Virus record (IMG/VR): IMGVR_UViG_3300044987_002599
Coordinates: 1 to 49,656 of that record
Origin: a virus
Strand: one strand, 5' to 3'
DNA length: 49,656 nucleotides
A model generated the notes under the pieces. That model worked only from the letters and a program-made list of their open reading frames with translations, did not search any database and had not been told where the DNA came from. Of this stretch, positions 25,384 through 33,064 are shown piece after piece (within the stretch, counting starts at the first letter, position 1; the number at the start of each line of letters is the position of its first letter). The translations under genes were made by a program, and so were the position numbers.

Positions 25384-25391
25384 CGTAAATA
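25384..25391 (+). promoter_or_regulatory. late-promoter-like CGTAAATA (divergent pair, plus)
   Basis: The plus-strand octamer CGTAAATA lies 37 bases upstream of the gp26 ATG, back to back with the tape-measure promoter. Confidence 0.5.
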
Positions 25392-25427
25392 CAAGGAAAT
25401 AAAACGCTAAGATTATAAGGCAGCCCG

Positions 25428-26261
25428 ATGACTAATCCGTTAAGTCAATATTTTCACACTCCCAAAGCCTACGCCCAATTGCCTACCCGCGGCAAATTTT
25501 ACACCAGTGACTTTTTAACTTTGGCAGTAAATGGAGAAATTGCAGTGTATCCACTCACAGCAATTGATCAAATCATGCTGAAAACTCCTGATGCAATGTT
25601 GAACGGTGACGCATTGTTGAGTGTGTTCAGGAATTGTGTGCCTGGCGTAAAAGATCCAAAAAAGCTTGTTGAGCCTGATATCAACACACTGCTTGTGGCA
25701 ATACGTATTGCCAGTTCTGGTCCAACAATGGAAGTGGATACCAAGTGCCCAAGCTGTGGAAAAGAGCACAACTTTGGCATTGATTTAAGTGTATTTATTG
25801 AAACTCAGAGCTATGTGGACGGGCCCTGTTATGTGGAAATAGATGGCGCCTTACAAGTTTTCCTGCGTCCTTACAATTTTGAACAACGGAATTTACAGCT
25901 ACTAAACGAGGTTGAGCAAGCTCGTAGTATTCGAACTCTTGAAGAAACTGACACCACTGATGCAGAAAAAATCAGCAGCGTAACAAAACAAGTGAGCCGG
26001 ATGGCGCAGCGCACATTGGACATCATGGCCATGAGCATAACTGAAATCAAAATAATCAGTAGTGGTGAAATGGTCACCAATCAAGAATACATTCAAGAGT
26101 TTGTGAAAGGTATTCCCACAACCAGTGCCAACGCCATCATCGACAAGTTGAAAGAGCTCAACAAAACTGGTATTGATACCGAAACCTCTTTTCAATGCGA
26201 CGGTTGCTCACACACTTGGAGCCAGTCAATTGACTTTGATCCCACAAGTTTTTTCGACTAA
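25428..26261 (+). CDS. 26: baseplate hub assembly protein gp26
   Basis: 277-residue T4 gp26-type protein (T4 baseplate protein family), a chaperone-like factor for assembly of the central baseplate hub. Typical blocks: KAYAQLPTRGKFY near the start, YPLTAIDQIMLKTPDAMLNG, PDINTLLVAIRIASSG, a zinc-ribbon half Cys107-x2-Cys110 (KCPSCGKEHNFGID), VFLRPYNFEQRNLQ, YIQEFVKGIPTTSANAIIDK, and a second Cys pair at 257/260 (CDGCSHTW) before IDFDPTSFFD. AAGG lies 7 bases before the ATG. Its last codons contain a TTTTTTC slippery heptamer, and the -1 frame continues into the gp51-like region, so a minor 355-residue gp26-gp51-like fusion is predicted. Confidence 0.92.
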   Translation: MTNPLSQYFHTPKAYAQLPTRGKFYTSDFLTLAVNGEIAVYPLTAIDQIMLKTPDAMLNGDALLSVFRNCVPGVKDPKKLVEPDINTLLVAIRIASSGPTMEVDTKCPSCGKEHNFGIDLSVFIETQSYVDGPCYVEIDGALQVFLRPYNFEQRNLQLLNEVEQARSIRTLEETDTTDAEKISSVTKQVSRMAQRTLDIMAMSITEIKIISSGEMVTNQEYIQEFVKGIPTTSANAIIDKLKELNKTGIDTETSFQCDGCSHTWSQSIDFDPTSFFD

Positions 26262-26309
26262 AGCTTCTCAGGGGTGATCCTGTAGCCATCACCCAAATAC
26301 TGAGAAGCT
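26249..26309 (+). promoter_or_regulatory. programmed -1 ribosomal frameshift signal
   Basis: The heptamer T TTT TTC (26249-26255) is in the correct phase (X XXY YYZ) for the gp26 frame. A 6-base spacer that contains the gp26 stop codon follows, then a composite hairpin. The outer stem is 10 bp (26262-26271 with 26300-26309) and the inner stem 7 bp (26272-26278 with 26288-26294), with a 9-base loop and a 5-base bulge; all pairs are Watson-Crick. The -1 frame is open from 26240 through 26491. All standard elements of bacterial/phage -1 frameshifting are therefore present. Confidence 0.8.
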
Positions 26310-26494
26310 GTGAAAAAGAAGTGGAAATGATTGAAAGCGATATTGCCAACCTAGTGTATTACATGAACGGAGGACTCACCTACAGTGAAGCTTGGCGTCT
26401 CACCACTTCACAGATGAAATCTTTGAGTGGAACTATTTCCAAACACTATGAGATGCAAGCCGAAGCTTATAGGAAGGCTCAATCAAAGAAGTGA
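26252..26494 (+). CDS. gp51-like baseplate hub assembly frame, reached by -1 frameshift
   Basis: Open frame in -1 phase to gp26, reading RLKLLRGDPVAITQ and on through NLVYYMNGGLTYSEAWRLTT, ending in a Lys-rich tail at 26492-26494. The YYMNGGL-x-x-x-EAW motif is of the kind seen after gp26 in T4-like phages (gene 51, baseplate hub assembly catalyst). The frame has no ATG before 26327, and neither that ATG nor the GTG at 26321 has a Shine-Dalgarno, while protein-like sequence extends well upstream. So the product is most likely a gp26 fusion (276 gp26 residues plus 79), as with lambda gpG-gpGT tail chaperones. A separate 55-residue protein from 26327 is the alternative. Assignment to gp51 is from motif and position only. 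Confidence 0.65.
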   Translation, partial: FRLKLLRGDPVAITQILRSCEKEVEMIESDIANLVYYMNGGLTYSEAWRLTTSQMKSLSGTISKHYEMQAEAYRKAQSKK

Positions 26495-26594
26495 TAATTT
26501 TAGCTGGGCGTGATCTGGTATGAATCTCAATGATCTTATTGATGATATTATTGGATCTGGAATAGGATACTTGTTGGACTGATAATAGTTCTGG

Positions 26595-26990
26595 GTATTT
26601 CGTTAGGGAGGAAGTCACACTTCTCCCCACCGGGAGGAGAAGTTTGAAAAGGCTTTCGTATAGGGCTTCGGCCTGCCTGTCTCGTCTTGGGAATTGCTTC
26701 CAGCTGGCGGAGAACCTATTTCCAGCGTTCCTGACTCTCTTCTCGGACTTATGCTCATGGAGCTGCCTTCTCGGTTATGTGCTCATCACACACGCAGGGA
26801 ATTCAGTCAGACAGGCTGTTGACTGAACCCCTTCCAGCTTCACGGGACAGTGAGAGGCTGGATCCTTTTTGTTCACTTTTGTGGCGAGGGCATAGAACCG
26901 TAAACCCTCATACGCAATTTTCCCCGGCCTTCGCGCCTGGTAGATACGGATGGACACTACACCATCATATAAAGCCACTATGTTTTAAAA
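26595..26990 (+). ncRNA. candidate large structured non-coding RNA
   Basis: Between the gp51-like frame and the convergent 27001-27810 gene lie about 500 bases with no convincing coding frame, more GC-rich than the neighbours, and full of inverted repeats. Stems seen: 26619-26626/26636-26643 (8 bp); a C(UUCG)G tetraloop hairpin at 26664-26673; GCTGG/CCAGC 26703-26707/26722-26726; 26802-26809/26820-26827 (8 bp); TCCAGC/GCTGGA 26833-26838/26857-26862 with inner TCAC/GTGA; GAGGG/CCCTC 26886-26890/26905-26909; GATGG/CCATC 26949-26953/26962-26966. The loop bases 26810-26816 (GACAGGC) are complementary to 26675-26681 (GCCTGTC), a possible 7-bp pseudoknot. The UUCG loop favours the plus strand. I cannot name the class: GOLLD, HEARO/omega RNA, group I intron remnants and novel phage RNAs should be compared. 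No intron core, tRNA or IscB-like gene is evident nearby. Confidence 0.55.
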
Positions 26991-27000
26991 ATATACTCTG

Positions 27001-27810
27001 TTATGCGTAGTTGCTGATTCTATAATTGCCTGGACTACGTGCTGTGCTGTCTAGGTATTTCAAAAGATAATTGTTTTTTGTATTTTTGAAGTCAATTACC
27101 CAAGGTGTGTTGTATTCACAGAATCTACCACTCTCTTGCTTGACTATTGCTGTTGTCCATCGATTGTATTCGTTAAGGTTAAAATGCGGAATAATAATGG
27201 GTTTGGTAGTTAACGGAGTCCAAATTTCTGTATGTTGTTCAGTGTTGTTGTATTTGTATTTGATTTCATTACGAGGGATCTGTGCATGACGTTTGTTGCT
27301 GATTTCCAGCTCACTCAAGCTGCTGGGTGGTGTCTTGTAAGCCACCTCAATTATATCGCTTGATTGGGGATGAGCCAAAATGTCTGCTTGCTCTTTGTAA
27401 AAATCAATAACTGCTCTAGCCATCTGTTTTTTGGCTTCTGGAATCATAATCCAGCGATTGGCTCCTGCAGATTCAAACATCATAATTTGCGCTTCGGTCA
27501 AAATTGTTTTTTGTGTGAGTCTGTCAAAAGCAACTGGAAAATAACTTTTCAGTTGTTCAGGCCATTCTTGAGGCTTTTTCACCAATTCGCGAATGTTGAG
27601 ATTGTATTTGGCTAGATCACAAAAGAGTGATGCTTGATCGTGTGTGATGTTGAGAATAGTTTGTGGAAATGCTCTTACACGACTGCTAAAGGTTCCTACA
27701 AGAGTATTGTAAAATCCCAACTCTTGCCGGAAAAAACTATTGAGCCGATTTTGATCTACTGGATCAACTACAATAAAAATGCTGCGGTGTTGTGGCTTGT
27801 TGTGCTTCAT
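27001..27810 (-). CDS. unknown protein behind a sigma70-like promoter
   Basis: 269-residue protein starting MKHNKPQHRSIFIVVDPVDQ, with mixed alpha/beta character and basic, aromatic-rich segments (GFYNTLVGTFSSRVRAF, YNLNIRELVKKPQEWPEQL, WIMIPEAKKQMARAVIDFY, FCEYNTPWVIDFKNTKNNYL). I do not recognise it. The ATG at 27810 was chosen because a TTGATT-N17-TATAAT promoter ends just upstream; the longer open frame to 27927 would overlap the divergent nuclease gene. It is transcribed away from the nuclease gene and towards the structured-RNA region. The sigma70-type promoter implies early or middle expression. Confidence 0.75.
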   Translation of the reverse strand: MKHNKPQHRSIFIVVDPVDQNRLNSFFRQELGFYNTLVGTFSSRVRAFPQTILNITHDQASLFCDLAKYNLNIRELVKKPQEWPEQLKSYFPVAFDRLTQKTILTEAQIMMFESAGANRWIMIPEAKKQMARAVIDFYKEQADILAHPQSSDIIEVAYKTPPSSLSELEISNKRHAQIPRNEIKYKYNNTEQHTEIWTPLTTKPIIIPHFNLNEYNRWTTAIVKQESGRFCEYNTPWVIDFKNTKNNYLLKYLDSTARSPGNYRISNYA

Positions 27811-27834
27811 TTGAAATGCTCTTTTGTTATTTTG

Positions 27835-27863
27835 ATTATAGCCATCTAAAACTATAAAATCAA
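27835..27863 (-). promoter_or_regulatory. sigma70-like promoter TTGATT-N17-TATAAT
   Basis: Minus strand: -35 TTGATT (27863-27858), exactly 17 bases, then a perfect -10 TATAAT (27840-27835). The expected start point lies about 18 bases upstream of the 27810 ATG. Confidence 0.7.
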
Positions 27864-27902
27864 AGACTTCCAGAGCTTTTTCTGGATTACAGGAAAAAAC
27901 AT

Positions 27903-28418
27903 ATGGCAGGGTCCAAAGGCAAGGCAAAAGGAAATGCAGGCGAATTACGGATAGCCAAGTTTCTCACAACGTTATATGAAGCCAAATTTATTAGGGTGCC
28001 TAATTCTGGTGCCTTCATTGGAGGAGCAAACACCAAGAGAAAAGACACTATGGATGCTACGCAAATCAGCTACTTCAAAAGTGATCTCATTCCACCTTCC
28101 CATATGAAAAAGCTGGTGATTGAAAGTAAGTTTTATCAAGACTTTCCGTGGCATCGACTCATGTGCAATGGAGATATCAAACAACTGGATGCTTGGATAG
28201 AACAGACATTGGATGTCTGTGACCCAGAAGACCTCTGGTTCGTGGTCATACGCATCAATCGCAAAGGAAGTTATGCTTGTTTTGATCAAAAACATTTGGA
28301 CAGCTTCACTGTAGAGAACCATGCTCGTTACAAAACCTTTGTAATAACAGAGTTTGAGCCATTTTTTGAACAAAACAAGCTTAAGATTGCAGAATTGGCC
28401 TACACTGCTGGTGTATAA
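27903..28418 (+). CDS. PD-(D/E)XK-type nuclease, resolvase-like
   Basis: 171-residue small nuclease-like protein. The restriction-endonuclease-fold pattern is visible: a helix with Glu14 (GNAGELRIAKFL), Asp61 in YFKSDLIPPS, and the Glu74-x-Lys76 pair in LVIESKFYQD. NSGAFIGG in the N-terminal part is a common feature of phage proteins related to Holliday-junction-resolvase folds. AGGA lies about 9 bases before the ATG. It runs opposite to gp46 and overlaps its 3' end by 19 bases. Association with gp46/gp47 suggests a recombination or DNA-processing role; the exact substrate is unknown. Confidence 0.75.
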   Translation: MAGSKGKAKGNAGELRIAKFLTTLYEAKFIRVPNSGAFIGGANTKRKDTMDATQISYFKSDLIPPSHMKKLVIESKFYQDFPWHRLMCNGDIKQLDAWIEQTLDVCDPEDLWFVVIRINRKGSYACFDQKHLDSFTVENHARYKTFVITEFEPFFEQNKLKIAELAYTAGV

Positions 28419-30187
28419 TCCCAATCAAATCTAGTAAAATTATCTTCTTTCACTACAGTCAAAATATTGTTCACACGACTTTGGAGTTCTTCTCTATGTG
28501 AGATCAACAAAATGTTCTTGTTCCGATCTCTGCTCATAGCCTTAAGCGTCTCTAGAGATCTTTCAAGTCCTGTGCTGTCAAGTCCCACATCAAGGATCTC
28601 ATCAACAGCCATGAAGTTGATGCTGGTGTTCATGTTTTCAAAAATGTCTCGGAATGCCCAGCTGAGTGCCAAACAAACTCTTGTGCGCTCACCTCGGCTG
28701 AGACTGTCAAAGTCAAAGTCTACGCCCATATGCATGATCTCAACTCCCAAGTCGTTGCTGAATTTAACTTGGTGTGGCAACATCAATCCAGCTAGATATT
28801 CACCCAGTCTGTGATTCAAGTAGCTGAGGTTTTGATCAATAATACGCTTTCGGATGAAGCTGTCTTTGTTTGTTAGCAGCTTCAAGAGAAACTCTTGATG
28901 GTCTTTGAGTTGGCTGAGTTCATTTAGTGAATCATAAGTGACTTCTTGCAGTGTGTCATTTAAATTACCCACTTGGGCTTGATAAGGATTGGTTTCAAGC
29001 TTAAGTTTGTCCAGTTCACCACTAAGAAGTGTGAGACTGTTTCGATGCTCATATGCCTCATCAATGCTTTTGTAAAATGTTTGGTTTAGCGATACAGCAC
29101 TAGACAGACCCATGAGCTCATCCAGTTCTTGTGTCAAACTCAGGCATTCCTGTTCCAGTGTTTGAATGCTGCTGTCCAGTTTGGTAATTTTGTGCTCAAG
29201 GTCGTCCAGCAGATGTGTTTGCTTCTCGTCATGAATCTTTTGACCACACATTGCGCAGTTGTGGTCTTGAATTTGACTATACTGAGTTAACCAGTTGTTT
29301 TGTTGCGCCTTCAGCTGTGTTCCATGCTGTGTTTTTGTTTGGCTTTGGCTGCGCACATTCTTCAATGCTGTTTGAAGTTCACGATACACAAGATTGTCTT
29401 TGTGACTTTGAATTTCCTGCTCAACATCAAGATGACTCAAAGCATCTAGTGCATTTTCCAAGTCTTGAATTTTGTTCTGATGTTGAGTATCCCACTGTTG
29501 GGTTTTTTGATTCAAACTTTCAATAGTGCTCAAAATACGTGTATTGCTGTTTTTGATAGTATGTATTTTGAACTCTTCTTGTTCAATAGTTTGTTTGGTT
29601 GTTTGAATAAGCTTTTTGAGGTTTTCTGCCTTTTGAGACAGTAATGTAATTCCCAACAGCTCTTCAATTATTTCTCGTTGTTTTCCAGCGCCCATGCTCA
29701 AAAATGGCTCAGTATAGGTGTTCAAAGCCACAATGTGTTTGAACATGGTGTGGCTGATGCCCAATACCTTCTCAATCTCTTTCTGAGTATCTTTGTTTTC
29801 GCCTTGAGCCTCGTCAGCACTTTTGTTTTCATTTACTGATTCATCATTTACAACATAGCGGAAAAAACTGGGCGCACGGCCACGTTCAATTTTGTAGCTG
29901 TTGCCGTGGGCTTCAAACTCAATACTCACCACCATGTTCTTTTTGTTGATGCTGTTGATGAGATTGTTTTTCTTGATGTTAGTAAGAGCTTGTCCATACA
30001 GGGCATAACAAATGGCTGAAATCAGTGTTGATTTGCCAACACCATTCCGGTTGCCGTTGCCACCCAAGTCTAGATTCTCGCCCAATACAAGAGTCAAGCC
30101 AGGTTGTGTGAGAGTAACTGATTGTGTAACAGCACCCACACTCATGAAGTTTTTGATTGTGACGTTTTTGAGGATGATCAATTTCAA
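28400..30187 (-). CDS. 46: recombination endonuclease subunit gp46 (SbcC/Rad50-like)
   Basis: 595-residue ATPase subunit of the T4-type gp46/gp47 complex, the Rad50/SbcC homologue that resects DNA ends for recombination-dependent replication. Seen: Walker A in GNRNGVGKSTL (about residues 45-55), two long coiled-coil arms, a zinc hook CAMCGQ at the apex, the ABC signature DSLSRGERTRVCLAL, Walker B NFMAVDEILDVGLD, and the D-loop/His switch ILLISHRE. Length is close to T4 gp46 (560). Its ATG overlaps the gp47 stop codon by 4 bases, so the two subunits are coupled and expressed from the sigma70-like promoter upstream of gp47. Confidence 0.96.
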   Translation of the reverse strand: MKLIILKNVTIKNFMSVGAVTQSVTLTQPGLTLVLGENLDLGGNGNRNGVGKSTLISAICYALYGQALTNIKKNNLINSINKKNMVVSIEFEAHGNSYKIERGRAPSFFRYVVNDESVNENKSADEAQGENKDTQKEIEKVLGISHTMFKHIVALNTYTEPFLSMGAGKQREIIEELLGITLLSQKAENLKKLIQTTKQTIEQEEFKIHTIKNSNTRILSTIESLNQKTQQWDTQHQNKIQDLENALDALSHLDVEQEIQSHKDNLVYRELQTALKNVRSQSQTKTQHGTQLKAQQNNWLTQYSQIQDHNCAMCGQKIHDEKQTHLLDDLEHKITKLDSSIQTLEQECLSLTQELDELMGLSSAVSLNQTFYKSIDEAYEHRNSLTLLSGELDKLKLETNPYQAQVGNLNDTLQEVTYDSLNELSQLKDHQEFLLKLLTNKDSFIRKRIIDQNLSYLNHRLGEYLAGLMLPHQVKFSNDLGVEIMHMGVDFDFDSLSRGERTRVCLALSWAFRDIFENMNTSINFMAVDEILDVGLDSTGLERSLETLKAMSRDRNKNILLISHREELQSRVNNILTVVKEDNFTRFDWDYTPAV

Positions 30188-31215
30188 ATACTCTGATAGA
30201 TTTCAATCAAGCGTTGTTTGTTCATTGTAGTGCTTTCAATACTATTCAAATGTGACACCACAATTGAGTCAACGCTTTCAAAATTGATTTCACTGTCATC
30301 AAGTACAGTGTCATCTCCATCACTTCTGCCATGGATGAAACTCACATCCAAGGCAGCTAGTTGAGTTTCAAATAACTCTCTAATGAAGGCAAGGTCTTCA
30401 TAAGTTAAGTCAGCATCTACTGTTATCCGTGCGAAAGTTTTGTTGTCTATCAAGCCGGTAGGATCCTGAAGTGCCTCTGTAAGGTTATACGTGCGATACT
30501 TGGGTGCACCAAGCCATTTTTCAAATATGGGATCAGTTCCAGGAGTCCAGATCATCAACCCTCTATCATCGTCTCCCGCATCTGCAAAGTTGTGAGGAAA
30601 GGCATTGCCAATATAACAAATGTTGCCCTTTCGCTGCCTTTTGTGAAAATGCCCACTGAACACCAATTTTTGATTTTGAAAGTGTTCACTGTTCAAGCCG
30701 CCATGATCGGGCATTTCCACCATGGCATTCATCCGGAACTTGGCAATTTCAGCATGACAAAACAAATAAGGCTGTTTGATTTTTTGAATCAACTTATACT
30801 CATCACCCACCAACCAAGGAACAAAACAATAGTCTTTGACTGTGGTGATTTTGTCAATTAGGTGAATATTTGAAAAATCCTGTGCATAGGGAATACTGTG
30901 CAGCTCTAGAGTATCTCGAAAATAGAGATCATGGTTGCCCAAGAGCATTATCACATTGTCAAAATTGTTGTTTAGCAGTTTCATGCCATTGTGGCTGTAA
31001 TTGAGTGTGCTGATGTTCACACTGTTGCGGTTGTGACTCCAGTCGCCCAAAAACAACAGTGTTTTGATTTTCAGCTCTTGTGCTCGTTTGACCACAAACT
31101 CCAAAAACTCAGTACACCAAGTGTTGTGCTGTTTGGAGTTGTTCCGCATGCCAAAATGCACATCAGTTATGGCAATTACTTTTGAAAAATCAACATTGTC
31201 TAGATTGATAGTCAT
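30184..31215 (-). CDS. 47: recombination endonuclease subunit gp47 (SbcD/Mre11-like)
   Basis: 343-residue metallophosphoesterase nuclease, partner of gp46. All motif blocks are present: Asp18-x-His20 (ITDVHFGMR), GDWSHNR (57-63), GNHDLYFR (93-100), FCHAEI and GHFHKRQ. Length equals T4 gp47 (339) within a few residues. AAGGAGA lies about 10 bases upstream of the ATG. First gene of the gp47-gp46 operon. Confidence 0.96.
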   Translation of the reverse strand: MTINLDNVDFSKVIAITDVHFGMRNNSKQHNTWCTEFLEFVVKRAQELKIKTLLFLGDWSHNRNSVNISTLNYSHNGMKLLNNNFDNVIMLLGNHDLYFRDTLELHSIPYAQDFSNIHLIDKITTVKDYCFVPWLVGDEYKLIQKIKQPYLFCHAEIAKFRMNAMVEMPDHGGLNSEHFQNQKLVFSGHFHKRQRKGNICYIGNAFPHNFADAGDDDRGLMIWTPGTDPIFEKWLGAPKYRTYNLTEALQDPTGLIDNKTFARITVDADLTYEDLAFIRELFETQLAALDVSFIHGRSDGDDTVLDDSEINFESVDSIVVSHLNSIESTTMNKQRLIEIYQSI

Positions 31216-31239
31216 GACTCAAAAGTCTCCTTGAGTCAG

Positions 31240-31268
31240 AGTATAGCTGATAAAAACTGTTAGTTCAA
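31240..31268 (-). promoter_or_regulatory. sigma70-like promoter TTGAAC-N17-TATACT
   Basis: Minus strand: -35 TTGAAC (31268-31263), 17-base spacer, -10 TATACT (31245-31240), about 25-30 bases upstream of the gp47 ATG. Typical of an early or middle phage promoter. Confidence 0.65.
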
Positions 31269-31308
31269 CAGGTGGGCAGGACCTAGATTTGTGATATTCA
31301 TTATGATA

Positions 31309-31316
31309 TATAAATA
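31309..31316 (+). promoter_or_regulatory. T4-type late promoter TATAAATA
   Basis: A perfect TATAAATA octamer lies 27 bases upstream of the 31343 GTG, pointing into the third homing endonuclease gene. Confidence 0.7.
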
Positions 31317-31342
31317 ATATGCAATAGGGTTGGAGAAAAATT

Positions 31343-33064
31343 GTGAATTTGGCAGAATTGAAAGAACTTTGGTTGAACAAGGAGATTACACCAAATAGGT
31401 TGACAAAGTTGTTGCCTATACACAAAGAAGAGCTAGACAAATTATTTCCTTGTGAAGGCCCAATTGCAGCTAAATTTTATGCATACGTTCATAACACTAA
31501 TGCAGAAAACAGTTGGTGTGAACAGAGTGGTAAGTTCAGGACTTTCAATAATATGGTTCTAGGGTTCAGAAAATTCTGTGGTAATCAATCTCAATGCTCC
31601 TGTAATCGTGAATATCAGGAAAGCGTTCGACACAGCCGCACTAGAGATGAAATAAATCATATTCACGAAAAACGTAAAAATACCAACCTTCAAAAGTATG
31701 GTTTTGAGTATGCAAGTCAACATGACAAGGTCAAAGCCAAAGCTGAGACCACATGTTTTGAAAAGTATGGCGCAAAAGCTCCAACCTTAAATCCTGTTGT
31801 TTTAGACAAAGCACAAAAAACGATCCAGGAAAATTGGGGAGTAAACTTTCCTCAGCAACATCCTGATATAAGAACCAAAACTATAGAGGTGTTTCAAAAC
31901 ACTTATGGAGCACCTGTTCCTGCTCAAAACCTGGAGGTGTTAGTTAAAACCAAAAAAACCAACCTCTCAAAATATGGTGTTGTGGCCCCGTTTTTGACAA
32001 CAGAGCATAGGGAGACCAATAGGAAAACTTTTCGGCAAAAATCTTGGGATTCCTATATTACAAATAGGACTGATTACACTCCGTTATTCACTCAAGAAGA
32101 ATTTTTGGACTCACATCGTTATTCTGAACATTCGTTTGTTTGCCAAAAATGCCATAACCAATTCAGTGTTGCCTTGAAAAGAGAATCTGATTTGCGTTGT
32201 TTTGCTTGTTATCCAAGAAAAGAAAGTTGGGGAGAAACAAAGATCAAACAATGGTTGTGGGATAATAACATATCTTTTGAGCAATGGAATAGGCAAGTTA
32301 TCAAGCCATTGGAGATTGACTTTTATATTCCAGATTTAAATGTGGGTATTGAGTTTAATGGCATCTTTTATCATTCAGATTGCCAAATAGGAGACAAAAA
32401 ATATCATCAAAATAAATGGAAACAAGCTCTTGAAAAAGGTGTAAGGCTTGTTCAAATTTGGGAACATGAGATGGTGCAAAAACCCAATATTATATTTGAC
32501 AGATTGTCACACGTAGTGGGTTTGAAAAAAACAATTGTTGGTGCACGTAAATGCAACATTACAGTTGTGGATTTTGGAACAGCTAAAACATTTATTCAGA
32601 ACTCACACTTGCAGGGCAACATACCAACCAAACATATTTGGGGTTTGGAACACAACGGGTCGCTTGTTGCACTTGCTAGCTTTGTCAAAACTAGGTACAG
32701 CAAAGGGAGTGATTATGAGCTGGCCCGTTATTGTATTTTGCCTGGGTATCATGTTCCAGGCGGGCTTAGCAAGCTTTTGAATCATGCGCATCAGGAGTTG
32801 GGATTCAAAAGCTTGGTGTCCTACAGTAACTTGAACTGGGGACTGGGAAATGGTTACGAAAAAACAGGCTTTGAGTTAAGTCATATCAGTCCACCCAATT
32901 ATTGGTATTGGAAAAATATAAATGACGTTCAGAGCCGACTTAAATTTCAAAAACACAAAATACAAGGCTTAGCTGCGGGCAATACGGAGCAGGAAATTGC
33001 CAAAAATTTGGGCTACAATCGTTTTTATGATGCAGGCAACGCAGTGTGGATCAAAAAATATTAG
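31343..33064 (+). CDS. large homing endonuclease, KYG-repeat/EDxHD type
   Basis: 573-residue mobile nuclease inserted between gp47 and gp55. Layout: residues about 105-240 hold about five repeats built on K-x(3)-T-N-L-x-K-Y-G-x(4)-Q (for example KNTNLQKYGFEYASQ, KKTNLSKYGVVAPF), a DNA-contact region of phage homing enzymes. A zinc-ribbon follows (FVCQKCHNQF ... LRCFACYP), then the nuclease core (KPLEIDFYIPDLNVGIEFNG with HSD, and VRLVQIWEHEM), a Vsr/EDxHD-like fold. The C-terminal part has GNAT-like features (ALASFVKTRY, YELARYCILPGY, GNGYEKTGFE) and ends in a short helical DNA-binding segment. The start is a GTG with GGAG 8 bases upstream. It overlaps the convergent gp55 by 4 bases. Confidence 0.88.
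   Translation: MNLAELKELWLNKEITPNRLTKLLPIHKEELDKLFPCEGPIAAKFYAYVHNTNAENSWCEQSGKFRTFNNMVLGFRKFCGNQSQCSCNREYQESVRHSRTRDEINHIHEKRKNTNLQKYGFEYASQHDKVKAKAETTCFEKYGAKAPTLNPVVLDKAQKTIQENWGVNFPQQHPDIRTKTIEVFQNTYGAPVPAQNLEVLVKTKKTNLSKYGVVAPFLTTEHRETNRKTFRQKSWDSYITNRTDYTPLFTQEEFLDSHRYSEHSFVCQKCHNQFSVALKRESDLRCFACYPRKESWGETKIKQWLWDNNISFEQWNRQVIKPLEIDFYIPDLNVGIEFNGIFYHSDCQIGDKKYHQNKWKQALEKGVRLVQIWEHEMVQKPNIIFDRLSHVVGLKKTIVGARKCNITVVDFGTAKTFIQNSHLQGNIPTKHIWGLEHNGSLVALASFVKTRYSKGSDYELARYCILPGYHVPGGLSKLLNHAHQELGFKSLVSYSNLNWGLGNGYEKTGFELSHISPPNYWYWKNINDVQSRLKFQKHKIQGLAAGNTEQEIAKNLGYNRFYDAGNAVWIKKY

Noticed and set aside
26520-26582. 20-codon ORF (MNLNDLIDDIIGSGIG...) after the gp51-like frame
   Set aside because: Too short, no ribosome site, no context to support it.
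26644-26826. ORF of about 60 codons in the structured-RNA region, plus others on both strands
   Set aside because: No Shine-Dalgarno, overlapping frames on both strands of similar length, and dense inverted repeats; better explained by RNA structure than by coding.
26595-26990. Group I or group II intron
   Set aside because: I see no P7/P3 core or domain V sequence, and no interrupted exon across the segment. Kept only as a comparison class.
26595-26990. RNase P RNA or tmRNA
   Set aside because: A GGAGGAAGTC-like start recalls RNase P, but the other universally conserved blocks are absent, and there is no tRNA-like end with CCA.
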